64,000 nucleotides of DNA from Allacma fusca (Eukaryota > Arthropoda > Collembola > Symphypleona > Sminthuridae): NCBI GenBank assembly GCA_947179485.1, contig OX359245.1, positions 75,379,067-75,443,066 of the forward strand, read 5' to 3'. Below, piece after piece: positions 20,171 through 32,910 of the stretch. The notes below the pieces were generated by a model, which worked only from the letters and a program-made list of their open reading frames with translations, was not told the DNA's origin and did not search any database. The translations under genes and the position numbers were made by a program. The number at the start of each line of letters is the position of its first letter. Position 1 is the first letter of the stretch.

Positions 20171-22339
20171 GCGGAACCGACGAGTCTTTCCCAGATTTTG
20201 GACCAGAGAAATTGAACCATTTCTGTGTAAGACAATTGTAGGACAAATTTATCGAGCCAAAATACAAACCACACGGGTTTTTGCAAACTAACAAAATAGA
20301 CAAAAAATCACAGAACAGACCGAACCATTCCTAGAACTATCTTACAATCAGTGTATTGACTCCTTGATATCTCAATATGAAGACAATGAAAAACTGATAG
20401 AATTTGGTTTTCTAATCAGAAATTTCTGGTATTCGTACATCATTTGGTGTATTTGATGAAAGCTAGTTATTTTAATTTACAGAATAAATCTTCCTAAAAT
20501 ATATATTTAATCAGCCAAACATGCATGCTGAAATGAACTTGTGCGAGAAAAATTACATACATATGCAATATGCACACCTGTACCTATATACATATCTACG
20601 TATGTATCTAATTATATATAACTGCTGAGTAGCTAAACTTTGTCCCCCCCCCCTATTTTTTGGAATTTCCGGAGTTCCTGTGCAATACCCATTAGTTTTT
20701 AGTTTTAAACGAGTGTCCATAAATTCTTCATGTATTTCTGAATATCAAGTGAAGTTGTTACACTTCAATTCACCTTTAGTTCAAATGATTACAAATTCTT
20801 TCGCTGTCACCATTTGAACGAATAAATACTCATTTACGCTATATGTAATTATGCATATTGCACATGTTATGTTTATATCTGTTAGGTAATTGAAATTCAA
20901 TAGTTTGATTATTGTAAAAAGTAATTTGTCGAGACGAAAACTTATGTAAATAAGTGCATATGTAAGTGTATCTAAATTTTAAGTTTAGACATTAAATACA
21001 ATATAGCAAGCTGTACAAGGAAAACGTAATGTGCTGAATCTGCAATTTAAAATCATATAATGAACCAGTGCTCGTCCCGGGAACGGGTAAAACCCGGGTA
21101 CTTGGGAACGGGAACTATTTTACTTGTAGACAATTCAATTTGCGTACTCCATTGTATTCTTTTTTTCCTGCAATGGGATGAGCAAAACTAATAAAAACAA
21201 GGGCAGCTGATGGTATAAATAGACATTACGCATATTATCTGTACGTTGAATTAAATATAGTTCTTTAACATGCGGTTTTGACAAACAATTGTCAATGTAA
21301 GGCCAATAGAGGCGGCGCATAGTTAAAGAATATGTGCTCAAGGATCGCAATTGATGAAAACATTTCGGACAACAAATTTTTGTCCATGCATTTATCATGA
21401 GAAATCCGCTCGTTACATTATTTTAAAGTTCCAGTATTGGACTCATTTTTATTGGGAATAATTTTGGCCTTAAAATAGCATGAATCCAATATCAAAATTG
21501 AAGTTACATTGATTAAAAATTGAAGGAAAGATTATGAATTATTTTAAAATCCAGGAACCGCCGGTTTTGTCGCTGTATTTTAAGAGCTGATTAAGATTAA
21601 ATGTAGCATGAAAATCAAACCCGTTGAAACATTCTAATAATTGGAAATACTCCAAAGAACATTGTAGATACAAACATCATTTGAAAGTCATAAGGTATTG
21701 TTTAAGGACATTCCTTAGGTCCTTGGTACCCCAGGAACAACCAGCTGTACATCTTCTGTATTTCAGTTAACATAATATTTACTAACATTATTGTGCATTT
21801 GCTTTGTTGTAATGGCGTAAAATTTCATTGTTCATTAATTCGACATAAACTACACCAAATTATTTGTTTGTGAACTCGAATTATTTTCCCTTCATTTACT
21901 CAACAATGTCTACCAGATCATTAATGGTTGGTAACAAAACCCAAATTGAAACATTCGTTTTAATATGACGGAAAGTGTACGTAGGAATCATACGCAAATC
22001 ACTAATTGTAAGCTAATACTTGAGAAACCTGGGGTTGTTTGTGAACAATAAAGATTTTCTTAAATTATAGGCCATGACAGGTTTAAATTATTCCGAATTT
22101 GATCGAGTTTGTGCTTATAGTTTTATACAAAAATTGGAGCTAAGCTGCTTTAAAAGAGTAATTGTGTAGCATACCGAGTAAATAAGTACATTAGTAACTC
22201 CAATTCTGGTGTTTATTTTGCTGCTTGCTCGGTAAGTACAACCGAAGCGCACATTGAGCATATTCGTCAGTTGTAATTCTCAGTCTGATAAAATTTTTGA
22301 CTTGCTTACAGTCGAAGCACTGGACCAAGAAATCCCATC
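20171..22339. other. Intergenic with a truncated GGGAACGGG element
   Basis: Mostly AT-rich with no gene. Near 21067 the string CAGTGCTCGTCCCGGGAACG starts a stretch of GGGTACC/GGGAACGGG words (to about 21115) like those at 63.1-63.3 kb. This is probably one end of a hAT-like element whose other end I cannot find. A poly(C) run lies near 20645. Confidence 0.45.
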
Positions 22340-22480
22340 CGTTTATAAGTCAGTATTCGGTGACAGTAACTGAGCCTATTTTGTGTCAAATTTCCCCACC
22401 TGTTCCATTCAATTCATTGTATTTTCAGAAACGTTTGTAGACAGCAATTGCCCTTACTCATCATCATAAAAATAACGTCT
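22340..22480 (+). pseudogene. IR-like N-terminal relic
   Basis: One frame reads VFGDSN-stop-AYFVSNFPTCSIQF, then ETFVDS. This aligns with the FGDGNLAPILLHFPSCLVHF segment of the long copies, with one stop. Only this short piece of the S1 side is recognisable. It lies just upstream of the copy at 22590, so it is likely the remnant of an older tandem copy. Confidence 0.5.
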
Positions 22481-22589
22481 CTGCACTAACCCATTTCTAT
22501 TTACCGCCCTCACTGAAAGGAATGCGGTGTTTAATAGCTTACACGATCTTATCAACCAAATTCACAGTCTACTGAAATTACTTCATACA

Positions 22590-24800
22590 ATGATTTGTCC
22601 GATCAAAAATTTAGTTGTTACAGTAATTCAAATTGCATTCTTTGCAAGCAATTCGTATGGATTTGTAAAGTTAGATGGTTCCCCGCTAATTGGAAAACAT
22701 ACCTTTGGAGATGTCAACCTAGACCCTATCCTACTTCATTTTCCATCTTGTTTAATTCATTTTATTGAACTTTCTCAAAGTTTTATTGAAATTTCCAAAA
22801 CAGCAATCGAAACGATTAACCCTCTCCAACATGTGACGTATTACAAACCTATATTTACGGAAAATGATGACGGAATGAATCATTTACAACAACTACTTTG
22901 GACATCTTGTGCTGTTTTTGTGGTAATGACCAAAGCCAAGTATGAGATGTACGACCTGTCTACACATTTCATTTTAAACATGAAAAAACTCTCCATGCAG
23001 TTCAGTAATACGATTGGCTTCATCATAACTCCGTCAAAGAGAACTGTTGGTGACCTAGAGACTACGGTACTGGGTCTAAAATTCGCTCCAATATTTCTCA
23101 TACAAATGGTACATGTAGACACAACAAAAAGTTTCCAATTAAATGTTCGTACAAACTCCTTTATCATCCAAAACTGGGCATTTCTGTGCACACCGTGTGC
23201 GAAGAAAGAAAAAATGAAGTGGTTCCAACTTTCTAAACCAGGTGAGGTTGGAAAAAGTTGGTTAAACGATTTGCTGTCACTAGTTCAGAGAGAAAGTGAA
23301 GGTGGTAAGAATATTGATTGGTCCATGACTCATTCAGGGTACGACATAGATTATGAAGACATGCGAAACAACCTGTTGAAAACGGATACGTTTCCATTAA
23401 ACTCGGAATCCTTGATAGAGGTCAAAGATGCTATATTCTTGAACCTGTGGCAAAGTGTCAATTTCACACCCTCGGGTATTTACAATTAACATGTTAAAGA
23501 GACACCAGCAATTAGTTTTCTTGGAGAAACATCATCTATAAATTATTTCCATCGGCTCCATTTAGAACGTACGGGTACGCATCTTCGGGGATTTAATTTT
23601 ATAACGTCTGATTCAGTAACCCAAATTCAAGATGGGTACATGCTTTTAAAACCTTTTGAACCACAGGTATGGTGGTGTTTAATTTCATCTGCAATGATTG
23701 TAGTATCTGTGGTTGCACTGGTATCAGTATGTTGCGCCTTAAGAACTAAAATTAGTGTGTCAGAGGTTCTAACATCTCACCATATATTATGGTTCTTGGG
23801 GGCTTTGCTCGAACAATGTGATAGCGAAACTCCTTTGAAGGGGGAAACCCAGAAGCACAGAACCCTTGCAAAATTTTGTTCTGTCGTCGGGTTGTTGTGG
23901 CTGTTTTCAAGTATCGTCATGGCGAACTCCTATAAAGCCGTTGCTAAGTCTGACTATTCTGTTGGTTACCCTTTTGAAACAAAATGGAAGTATTTCAGAG
24001 AGCTGGGAAATTTCACTCACTACACAGTATCTATCGAACGAAACTGTCGGAAAATTAGATCAAAACTTGAAAAACAATACCAGAGACTTGTACGGAGTGG
24101 GGAAGATTATTCAAACGACAGTTCCAACCTTACTATAAATTATTGCGACTATTTCTTTGATTATAAGAGCAAGTCTTATTCTTCATATAGCTGTATTTTG
24201 CTAAACGAAATCGCAGAAGAGATGCTGACGTGGCGTTTGTACCTTGAGTATGAATTTTATATGTACGAGTTTCTCGCGCATCTGAAAGACACACTGAACT
24301 ACGTATGCTTGAAGGACCTTAATGCGATATTCCTGACCTCACAACTTTCGAAGCCAAACACAGCACTTGTGGTTACGGAGGAGGAATTTCACTACTACTG
24401 GGAATTATTTATCAATTTGAGGAAGTTTGTAAAAGGAAAACATTTTCATCACAACTGGCATTCATCCGACAGCTTTCTTCGGAAAGAGTTTGTTTTGGTT
24501 TTTGGTAATGTACCGAGCAGTATTTTTAAAAACGTTCCGTTAGAGAGATTTCAACGACTCCGTCATTCTGGAATTGTTGACTTGTGGGACAAATGGTCCA
24601 AGATTTACAATACGCGTTTTTATAAAATGGCCCAGGATGATCTAGCTAACGACAGGAATGTGAAAGATTTTCAGGAACTTTCTTTGGACAACTCTTATAT
24701 TTCGGTCGTATTTTCATTGATCCTTTACTGTTGGTTTGGATGCATCGTAGTATTTGGCTTAGAGCTGGTAAAATGGTACTTACAATGTTGCCATAATTAG
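22590..24800 (+). pseudogene. Ionotropic-receptor-like gene, intact except for one in-frame TAA
   Basis: A single-exon frame of 735 residues with one interruption, TAA at 23487-23489. The ATG at 22590 gives a clear signal peptide (MICPIKNLVVTVIQIAFFAS..). The extracellular part contains the family motif NWAFLCTPCAKKE. GYMLLKPFEPQVWW leads into TM1 (about 359-383). HHILWFLGALLEQ is the iGluR-type pore segment, FCSVVGLLWLFSSIVMANSY is TM2, and a long S2-like region follows with FHHNWHSSDSFLR and the RFQRLRHSGIVDLWDKW box. TM3 is near 703-725. This order (S1, TM1, pore, TM2, S2, TM3) identifies a divergent IR/iGluR-family cation channel, in arthropods usually chemosensory. The stop lies between S1 and TM1 and aligns with an AGA codon in the 32.9-kb copy with no length change. 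Either a young pseudogene or a readthrough gene. TCTACTGAAATT after an AG (22567) is shared with other copies and may be a 5'-UTR splice acceptor. Confidence 0.8.
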
Positions 24801-24979
24801 AGAGATCTTGGAGCTTTAGTTCCTTTTGTTGTTTCCCGTGAATTTAGCAGGTTAGTGGTCGTCATAGGAAGGGGTGACACAGGGTAGGTTAGAACGATTA
24901 CAACAGTGGGTATGGGAAGAAATACTTTGTTCCCAAGTACGGTAAAACGTGCATATAATGGCCGTTCATATTAATAATA
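24801..24979. other. 3' flank of IR copy
   Basis: Homologous to the 3' flank of the 32.9-kb copy (TTTCCCGTGAATTTAGCAGG.. versus TTTCCCGTTAATTTATCAGT..). This shows that duplication units extended past the gene. Confidence 0.55.
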
Positions 24980-25745
24980 CAGTGATTTTCCCATATAGTG
25001 GTTTCCTCTTAGATGGCATTCCCTCTTTAGTGGCATCAAAAAACCCGTCCTAGAGATTTGAAATGTTAAAGGTATACGGTATAGTGGCACCCACTATAGT
25101 GGTATTCCCTCTATAATGTCATCATTATGTGTTACGATGGCAGTGAGAATGCGAAATTATAATGGCAGTTGGCATAAAATTAGCTAGATGTGGCTATCAA
25201 AGTTATAACATAATGTTACGGTTGCGGTAAGTACGGCTTTTGTTGATTGGTTAAATTTATTTTCAAATTTAAGTACATGCCATGCAATTATTATTGTGTG
25301 GTATACTGAAGCTCTTATATGATTAGCGGGATTTATGTCATAGGATCTGAGTTAAAGGTTAAAACTAAAAGGTATACAACAAAGCATTGCAATTTCTAGC
25401 TTCGCCAACTTGTTCGTTGTTGATTTTTTAAAACAAATTGAATAATTATATTAAACATTTAAAATGAGAAATAAGTCCTTGCAGTAGAAAAGTTTGCAAC
25501 GACCAGCATTACTATTAGTATGCGGCAATCCAAAGTTACTGAATATTTTAAACTCAATGAAGCTTAGCATACTTTATAATTTTGCATATTCTGCAAAAAT
25601 AAATGCATGCATACATTTATTTATTTACTTATTATTTGTAAACATTAATATTATATAGTTAACACGTAGTAACATATAGTGGCATCTCTATATAGTGGCA
25701 GTATTTTGTCACTTCCTTGGAAACCACTATATAGGAAATTCACTG
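24980..25745. mobile_element. pogo/mariner-type MITE, 766 bp
   Basis: The left end CAGTGATTTTCCCATATAG and the right end (reverse complement CAGTGAATTTCCTATATAG) are terminal inverted repeats. Each is flanked by TA. Words of the type ATAGTGGCA recur inside both ends. No transposase ORF. Related copies or halves occur at 29924, 48322 and 51085. Confidence 0.8.
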
Positions 25746-25747
25746 TA

Positions 25748-28007
25748 GTGATCAAGTTAGGCTTCCTGATCCCACCTCTTATCCTTAATCATAGGGAATT
25801 CCCTTCATATAATGGTTTTATACATGGTCGTAACCTGCTTATTGTGGTCTAATGAGCATACCCCTGCAGTTAAAAATACAGCTTGAAGTTCCTGTATATA
25901 GTGGTCAACCATTCAGAACGAAGGAATACAACTCGTGCAAGCCCGAACCAATGAGCTGCTTGGGATTAGTACGATGTACAATTAAAGGCAGTTGAACTAC
26001 GTTTTCATTTGCAGAATATTTTAGTTTCATATTGTACGTATATGTAATTATGTAATAAATGTTAGCATGTTGACTCTACTCTATTTACATAAGTACTGTG
26101 CTTCTGGTTGGTGCTTTGAAGCATTTTCAAGTAATAATTATCCTAACTTATATGCTTTTAATTATCTTGAAATAAAAATTACTTGCTTTGTAAATTTTCT
26201 CTTATGATAGCATTTTTGAATAATTTTGAAACAAAATAATTCAAGTCCAATGGAATTCAAAATTAAAAAAAAAATAATTTTCAGGTCAAGTTTTTTCAAA
26301 TACTGGAATAACCTGTGTCTTGGAAGGTACACTTTGGTATTAGCTCATTGATAACGTATTTTATTGCACAACATGCTAAAGTCGTGGAATTCAAAAATCA
26401 TAGACAAAGTTTTGGTGGGTTCTTAAATTTATCAAAATTTCGACCAAAGTATCAACTTTTTGTTATTGCCTAGAAGGAATCATCTTACAATTAGACACTG
26501 CACCCCGTAAGGACAAATTGTCTTCCAATGAAGCTTTTCACTAATTTAAAACATTCGAAATTCATGTAAACGGGTGTTCAAAATATCGAAAAAATTTGTT
26601 TCTCGGTGATATTAAACTCAAAAATCCAAAAACTTCGGAATGATATACTGTATCTCAAATAAATTGCATTTTATGTAAAACTAGTCAAAGGGTTCTTGAA
26701 ATTGTATGGTTTTTTCGACGTTTTTAAAGTTTTGACGTGACTTGCTAAAAATTTGTGTTTCTAAATTTTTCCTGACACATTCTTTGATAACATAGTTGCA
26801 TGACTATTTGCTTCTGATCCGATATCCAAAATTAAAAGAAACCAGCACGTTGAATTTTTTAATTAAAGTGTAGGATATATAATATGCAAGTATCAAAATA
26901 ACTTTTAAGTTTTTTCTAGGTTAAATCAAAAAATAAAAGGTAAGTAATGAATACAACCATTTAACTATGTGTAAGCATCTGCGTAACCTCCATCAATGAC
27001 AATTGAAATATTCGTAGGATTCATATAAGCTTTGTGTTTAATTTTCTTCCCGTGGCATACATCAGGGAACATCCCAGAAAACATTGGATTTTATACATTT
27101 GTATCAATTTTAAAAAAATATTTTTCATGGTCTTGAGTCAAATTATGAGAACTCGGGTGTTACGGACTTGAACCACAACCGCCTGAACCAAGTTGCTACG
27201 AATCCGGAACTTTGAAAGGGCTATGGGAAAATGAAAAATCCAGTATCTACATGAATTGCGTTTGCATGGCGAATCGTATGGGAACAGCGGAATTTATTTT
27301 CTGAAATGAAGACTAAAACTGAACTGGCATGTTCCATTTGCACACATTTTGTCCGAATTTTTCAGCCAGCGAGCTCTGACACATTTTGAAATACCTCAGT
27401 AAAAAATGTTTTCAAAACGTAATGAAACTATTTTTTGTCAACATTCTGTATTTGAGTCGGAGCCAGACAAACTGTTTTGCGTTTGTGGCACATTTTATAA
27501 GGTAACCATTTTCTTTTATCACCCTCTAAATCTGGCTGACATGTAAGAATTTTTGAATCCTCCAGTTTCTGTATAAAACAAGTTGTACAAATACTCCTGG
27601 TTGACCACCATTTGAGAATAGAGGATTGAAAATGTCATGCAAAACCAAACAAACCTGAATTTCGGACCGACTGTGTTATGCTTTTTATTCTCACATAATT
27701 TTGTTTACAAAATGTTTTGACTCTTATTTGTGGAAACCTTTAAGAGTATCTCAGGAATCATTTTGATAGTCTCCATGCTGAAAACTGTGGACATAATCGG
27801 ATAAGACACTGTTGGAGAAGTTATTTTTCAGGAGAGCAACATTGTGTTAATTCAAAATTTTAGCATCAGTAACGGTAGGTTTTCTTTTAATTAAAACTTG
27901 GCTCGCAATTTCCGTACGATGTGACGAAAATTTTCGAAAAATTTTCGTGAACTACATTGATTAAAAATTGCAAATATTTCAACGGTAGTTTATTGACTAC
28001 TAAACTC
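25748..28007. other. Intergenic, AT-rich
   Basis: About 2.3 kb with no gene that I can support and no clear terminal repeats. Confidence 0.45.
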
Positions 28008-28015
28008 TGCCGTGG

Positions 28016-28382
28016 CAGGGGTCGGATTTTTGTAAATCTCCCTGAAAGATCATTTCTGAATTTCCCTGCTGACTATTAACTCCCTGTTGGTAGGTCCTCA
28101 ACGATTTCCTGTTTCTTCAAAATCCCTGTTTGCAAAACAAAATCACTTACAAGACGTGAAACCCCTGCCAAATTATGCAAATCAATCCAAAAATCCCTGT
28201 TTGCTAAATAAATTTCCCTGAAACACGTCAACAGATTTGAAAATCCCTGCCAAAAAAAAGGTAAACGATTTTAAAAATCCCTGTTCGTAAAAATAAATCC
28301 CTTCCCTTTGAGATTTTCCTTGCCAGAAATATTTTTTCCCTGGGAAGAATCTTCCCGTCTTCCTACAAAAATCCGACCCCTG
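28016..28382. mobile_element. hAT-type MITE, 367 bp
   Basis: Perfect inverted ends CAGGGGTCGGATTTTTGTA with a perfect 8-bp target duplication TGCCGTGG (28008-28015 and 28383-28390), which is diagnostic for hAT-type insertion. The inside is made of repeated AAATCCCTGTTTG-like words. Non-coding. Confidence 0.92.
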
Positions 28383-28390
28383 TGCCGTGG

Positions 28391-29923
28391 AAGCATACAA
28401 AATTGCAACTTTTTCGGGTCTAGACCTTATGGTTTCCGCCCTGAATAATTCCAGCTGTTTCAAATGTTTTCCAAATTTTTCAAAATTTGAAACGTTTCAA
28501 AATATCATGTTCACAAATCTTGCTGACTGCTCCTCTAAACAATTTCAGGCGTGTTATTTAAATATGCTTACTGCATTTCAGAAATGGTAATAATACCTTG
28601 AGATGCTGTTTCAAACTGTTTCCTCGGCGTGATTTGGAAACAGGGCAAGATCAACGAGAATTGGTTCCTTACAGGGCAGATGGCGGTATTAACCGGTTTC
28701 TGGAATACCTGGAAATTATTTATTTTAATGCTCTGGTAAAGGCAGAAATTTCACTCAGGTGTCGCAATGTTTGGAACGTGACCTAGGAGAAGTTATTTGA
28801 AAAACTTAATTGTGAGGACCGCAAATTTTGTCCTTTTAAACTTACACACATGTAGAGGAACAAAATGACTAAACTGCTAGGACAGATTTATAGAAACCCA
28901 ACTAATACTAATCTCTAATTGAATTACAATTCGTTTCACCACCAAGCTCAAACAATATCAGTGTCTAATTCAACGCATTTACAACGCGCCGCAAAGAATT
29001 TCTATCCCAGGAAATTAAATATCTACGAGACAGAGAACAAACTACTCGCTCTCAATAACAAGAGGATGAAAATAAAATGATAGGAAAAGTCCACATTAAA
29101 AATTACATTAACAATCAACTTTTAATTCAATTGAGTATTTACATGACACCATAAATTATCACAGCTCCAGTTCCACTTATGGAGATTCTATTGCTAAATA
29201 TCTCAGAAGAAAGTTTATGTAAAAAGCGTATTTTACTCAGAAGAAAAATCAGCTTTTCTGTCAATATGAAAGATTAATGAATTCGTTCTCAACTAATAAA
29301 CATAATAAATTTGCAACACATTTACTACACACAAACGTATAGACCAATTACTTTTAGAATTGAATAACACCGGCGCAAAAACTCCACTGTACAAAATACA
29401 TTTCGAAAGACATGTATCCGCATTACGCAATCAACCTGCAGAACCCTAAAATTATCACAAAATAAAGGTTTCATTTCACCCGCAAAATAATTAAAGGTTT
29501 ATACACACAACATTATAGAAAAAGTAAACAGTTGACAAACGTCAACCTGATTTTAAAGTAAGGAGTTCTTGGCAACCAATAATTTGTGGTATTTCGTCAA
29601 TATGCACAAAATTATAAATTTTGAAATTATTAAAGTTAAATTAATTAAATTGCTTTATTCAGGACAATTTTTGGGCTGAGCCCATATCATCCATTTCAAA
29701 GTTATTAATGTCATTAATATTCCGAGAATGCTATTATTTTATGCTCTCAATACATTTAAAATAGTGTTATGCCGAGTATTCATACCGTCATTATTCGCCC
29801 AACGAACGGCACTAATTGTTCTTGCAAGATTGCACAAAATAGTCTGTTGGAAAATAATCAACTTAAACCGAATATTAATTCCTTCAGGAAATTTTGACCC
29901 AATTTGAAGCTTTAATCTGTACT
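28391..29923. other. Intergenic, AT-rich
   Basis: No supported gene or repeat. Short ORFs near 28387-28786 lack any motif. Confidence 0.4.
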
Positions 29924-30160
29924 ACAGTGACTCTCCTGTGTAGTGGTTTCCTCTTAGCACTTCCTTTTATATTGCATTAGTTTTCAACTATAGTTTCATT
30001 AAACAATTGCAAGGTGTGGTGGCCTGTCTATCAGTGCATCGCATGGGTACAAAAATGCTGTACCGGGACCTGAACCTGGACCCGATTAGTGGGTACCGGC
30101 AAAAATCTTACCCAAACCGTACCCGAATAAAAGTACCCATTAAATAAATGTTGGTACCTG

Positions 30161-31233
30161 GGGCCTATTTCACCAAGCGCTCTTCACTCCTCAATTTTCA
30201 CTTTTCATTTGGTTTTGAAAAGTTTTTGTTCCACCATTGCACTTTGCATTTGTAAATTGCAAAATGCAAAGTAGTAACTTTTCACACCCGATTTTGCAAT
30301 TTACGTTTCACAATACTCGCCGGGAAAATGCAAAAGTGCAGAGTTTTGCAAATTTCCATGAAATGAATGCAAAGGGTCTCCACCTTTTGCACTTGGTACA
30401 TGTAGCATTAAATATATGTAGTTTCTCCACTTACCCGTTTAAAAAATTGGTTTACTTATTTAAAATTCCAATCTAAACTCCAACTAAGTTGATTTTGTGC
30501 CCTGAAATTGCGTCATAACAATAAGGTACGTAGCATATTACCATTTGTTATTATTGTCTATAAGTGTAAATTTATTAAGACAAAATACGCATTTCCATAA
30601 TTTTTTAAATGTTTTAGAAGAATCAAAATGAATCTGCTGTTTGATAGCAGTGACGAAGTAGATGATGACACTGCGTATACCCTCAGAGTTTACCGAACCC
30701 AAATTAACTTTACCATCGAAAAGTTCCGAATGAGATCCTCCGAAATAGAACATATCCTAGAAAGAGTAGGGACCGTTTTAAGCCCAAAATAAATATGAAT
30801 AATGCAATGTCGCCGGAGGAGCAGTTACTAATAGCGTTCCACTGGCTGGGTAATGGCCGGGCGGGGACAGTATCATGGCGTTGCTGACATGCATGGATCA
30901 GCAAATCAATTGTTTGTCGTGTTGTCAAAAAAAACTACTAAACTACAATAGTTTAAACTACTCACCAACCATGATCCAGGATAAAACGAATGGTGATAAC
31001 GAGATCTTCTGGGACTTTGTGAGGCAATATGATATGAACTTAAATATTCCATTGGGTGCTCATCATTGTATGTTTGCACTTGATGTTTACCGTTCGAAAA
31101 TTTGTACTCCCCACTTTAAATGCAAAGTTGGTGAGTTTGCTTTGAGATTTGCTCCGCACTTTTCACTTTGCGTTTATCGCAAAGTGAAAAATGAAAATTG
31201 AAAAGTGAAGAGTTGAATTGGTGAAATAGGCCC
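30161..31233 (+). mobile_element. Harbinger-like element with transposase relic
   Basis: Inverted ends GGGCCTATTTCACCAA flanked by CTG on both sides (3-bp target duplication), 1073 bp. Longer subterminal inverted homology (CTCTTCACTCCTCAATTTTC against its complement) is present. It contains a broken HARBI1-type transposase fragment. Confidence 0.8.
30628..30950 (+). pseudogene. HARBI1-like transposase N-terminal relic
   Basis: Across at least two frameshifts the translation reads EKFRMRSSEIEHILERVG, then MSPEEQLLIAFHWLGNG, then GQYHGVADMHG and SKSIVCRVV. This order (FRM box, sPeeqLl..L..L.nG, helix-turn-helix) is that of PIF/Harbinger transposases. The DDE catalytic part is absent. Non-functional. 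Confidence 0.75.
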
Positions 31234-31422
31234 CTGGACTTGATTATTTTGCAAGTAGTGCGTACCTGTACCTGAATTTTACCCGTACCCAAAATATACC
31301 CAATATATGGACCTGCACCTGAAAATATTTCCTATGTACCTGTACCCAATCAGATACTTTAAAAAGAATGACTGTAAACGATTCAACAAGATGACGTTCA
31401 ATGATTTACATCACATCAATTA

Positions 31423-31597
31423 CAGGAAAAACTCGATATAACGGATGGCTCTACAACGGAAATTTAGTTAAACCGGACAGATTTGTTTGTCCGGCTCCCA
31501 TGTAACCCATGCTAAAATTATTGCATACGACGGAAATTTTTTATAGCGGACAAATTTTACTGGTCCCCTGGAGATCCGTTATATCGAGTTTTTACTG
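31423..31597. mobile_element. pogo/mariner-type MITE, 175 bp
   Basis: Ends CAGGAAAAACTCGATATAAC and (reverse complement) CAGTAAAAACTCGATATAAC, each flanked by TA. Tigger-like palindromic MITE nested in the hAT-like element. Confidence 0.88.
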
Positions 31598-32910
31598 TAC
31601 AAGCTAGACAAAATTCTGCTTCGTCACAATTTTTGCAATACTAGACATCTTAATGGAACTATAACTTCTACTCCATCGGAGGTATTGCCATCTCCAATTA
31701 AATCTTCCACTTGTAGGTCATCCTCCATAACCACAATATCAATTAACGCCATTTTTACTGAATCACAAGTGGAATTTGTAATTACACGTAATTACTTATT
31801 GCTAGCACGTTGTTCTAAGTCAACCGTCTCTATTGCATGATTGTATGTTTTTTCAAAAATTACGATGCACTCCTGAAAACACGTTGAATGTCAAAATAAA
31901 CCTGTACATCAGAGAGAGAGAGAGAGCCACTTACTACACTAGATGCCTCGTAAGATGGATTTCTATTTGTAAACGTACCACATTTTTAGGTAATAGTTTG
32001 TCAGGTCCAGATATGTTGGAAGCTTGTACCTGTTCCTGCAGGTACAACCCAAAAAATTCCAAGTTTGTACCTGTTCTCAACACCTGATTTTGTACCCAAA
32101 ATTTGGGTACATATACATAGCTATTACACATAAAGTACCCATTCAGTTTGGGTACTTAAACAGAGTACCCATTTCGGACCTGGACCTGTACCTGTACCCA
32201 AATACTCAGGTACTACCCGTACTCATGCGATGCACTACTGTCTCTGTATTGCTGGAATTTTATTATTCCCTGGGAGCTTCTGTGTAGGAAATTTACAGTT
32301 CATAGAAATGCATTTAGTCATTTACATTCCTACAAAATAATCATATTTTGAGTACTAAAACTCGTCTAAACGGTAAACCCATGTACTCCACTCTTGCAAC
32401 AAGAAATAAACTGAAATTATAAGAATTAGCTTCAACTTAATTATTTAACTTTACTAATCCATTTGCCAAAATGTCATAAACTGCTATTTAAAAACTCCTT
32501 GTAAAGCCTCATTGAGCTGGCTTGGAAATTATAGTATGAGTAATTTTAACAAAGAAGTGGAACAGCATTTAAATTAATTTTATTTAACGTATTTAACAAA
32601 ACCACCCACCAGGCATTTCTTAAACTTTCTTTCCAACGCTTAACTGTCAGAACGAATGACGCTTCGTGTTTTTGCAGTCTGTTCCAACTGAATTTCAATG
32701 ATTTAAATTTTGTTCTGTCTGATATTTAGAGTTAGAGATATTAGTTTGATGAAATTAGGTATTTAATAGAATTAAAATTATTGCAAGAAAAATTTTTTTG
32801 ATAGTGTTTCCTGTATTCCTTAACGAGCAACGTTTTAACAATTTGGTCATAGCTTTAACTTATTTAGTATTCCTAAAGAAATTTCCAGTCTATTGAACTT
32901 ATTACACAAA

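Larger units (their letters stand above)
30031..32237. mobile_element. hAT-like element, about 2.2 kb, carrying two nested elements
   Basis: Inverted ends CAGTGCATCGCATGGGTAC and (reverse complement) TAGTGCATCGCATGAGTAC. The flanks CTGTCTAT and CTGTCTCT form a 7/8 match to an 8-bp target duplication. Subterminal regions are full of GGTACC/GTACCTGTACCC words. No hAT transposase ORF remains. The left end of the 3573-bp tandem duplication (32184) falls in its right arm. Confidence 0.75.
29924..32298. mobile_element. Old pogo/mariner-type MITE split by nested insertions
   Basis: The left part starts CAGTGACTCTCCTGTGTAG after TA and runs to 30030. The right part resumes at 32238 and ends near TGTAGGAAATTTACAG. 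Together they resemble the 24980 MITE and the uninterrupted relative at 51085-51250 (for example GCAAATATGTAGGATATTTAC). The middle is occupied by the hAT-like element. Confidence 0.65.

Noticed and set aside
23470-23530. Intron removing the TAA in the 22.6-kb IR copy
   Set aside because: The GT..AG pair (CGG|GTATTT to AATTAG) is 40 nt, not a multiple of three, too short, and the related copies code straight through this region.
30710-31201. Short ORFs on both strands taken as genes
   Set aside because: They overlap the frameshifted HARBI1-like relic, which explains the coding signal better.
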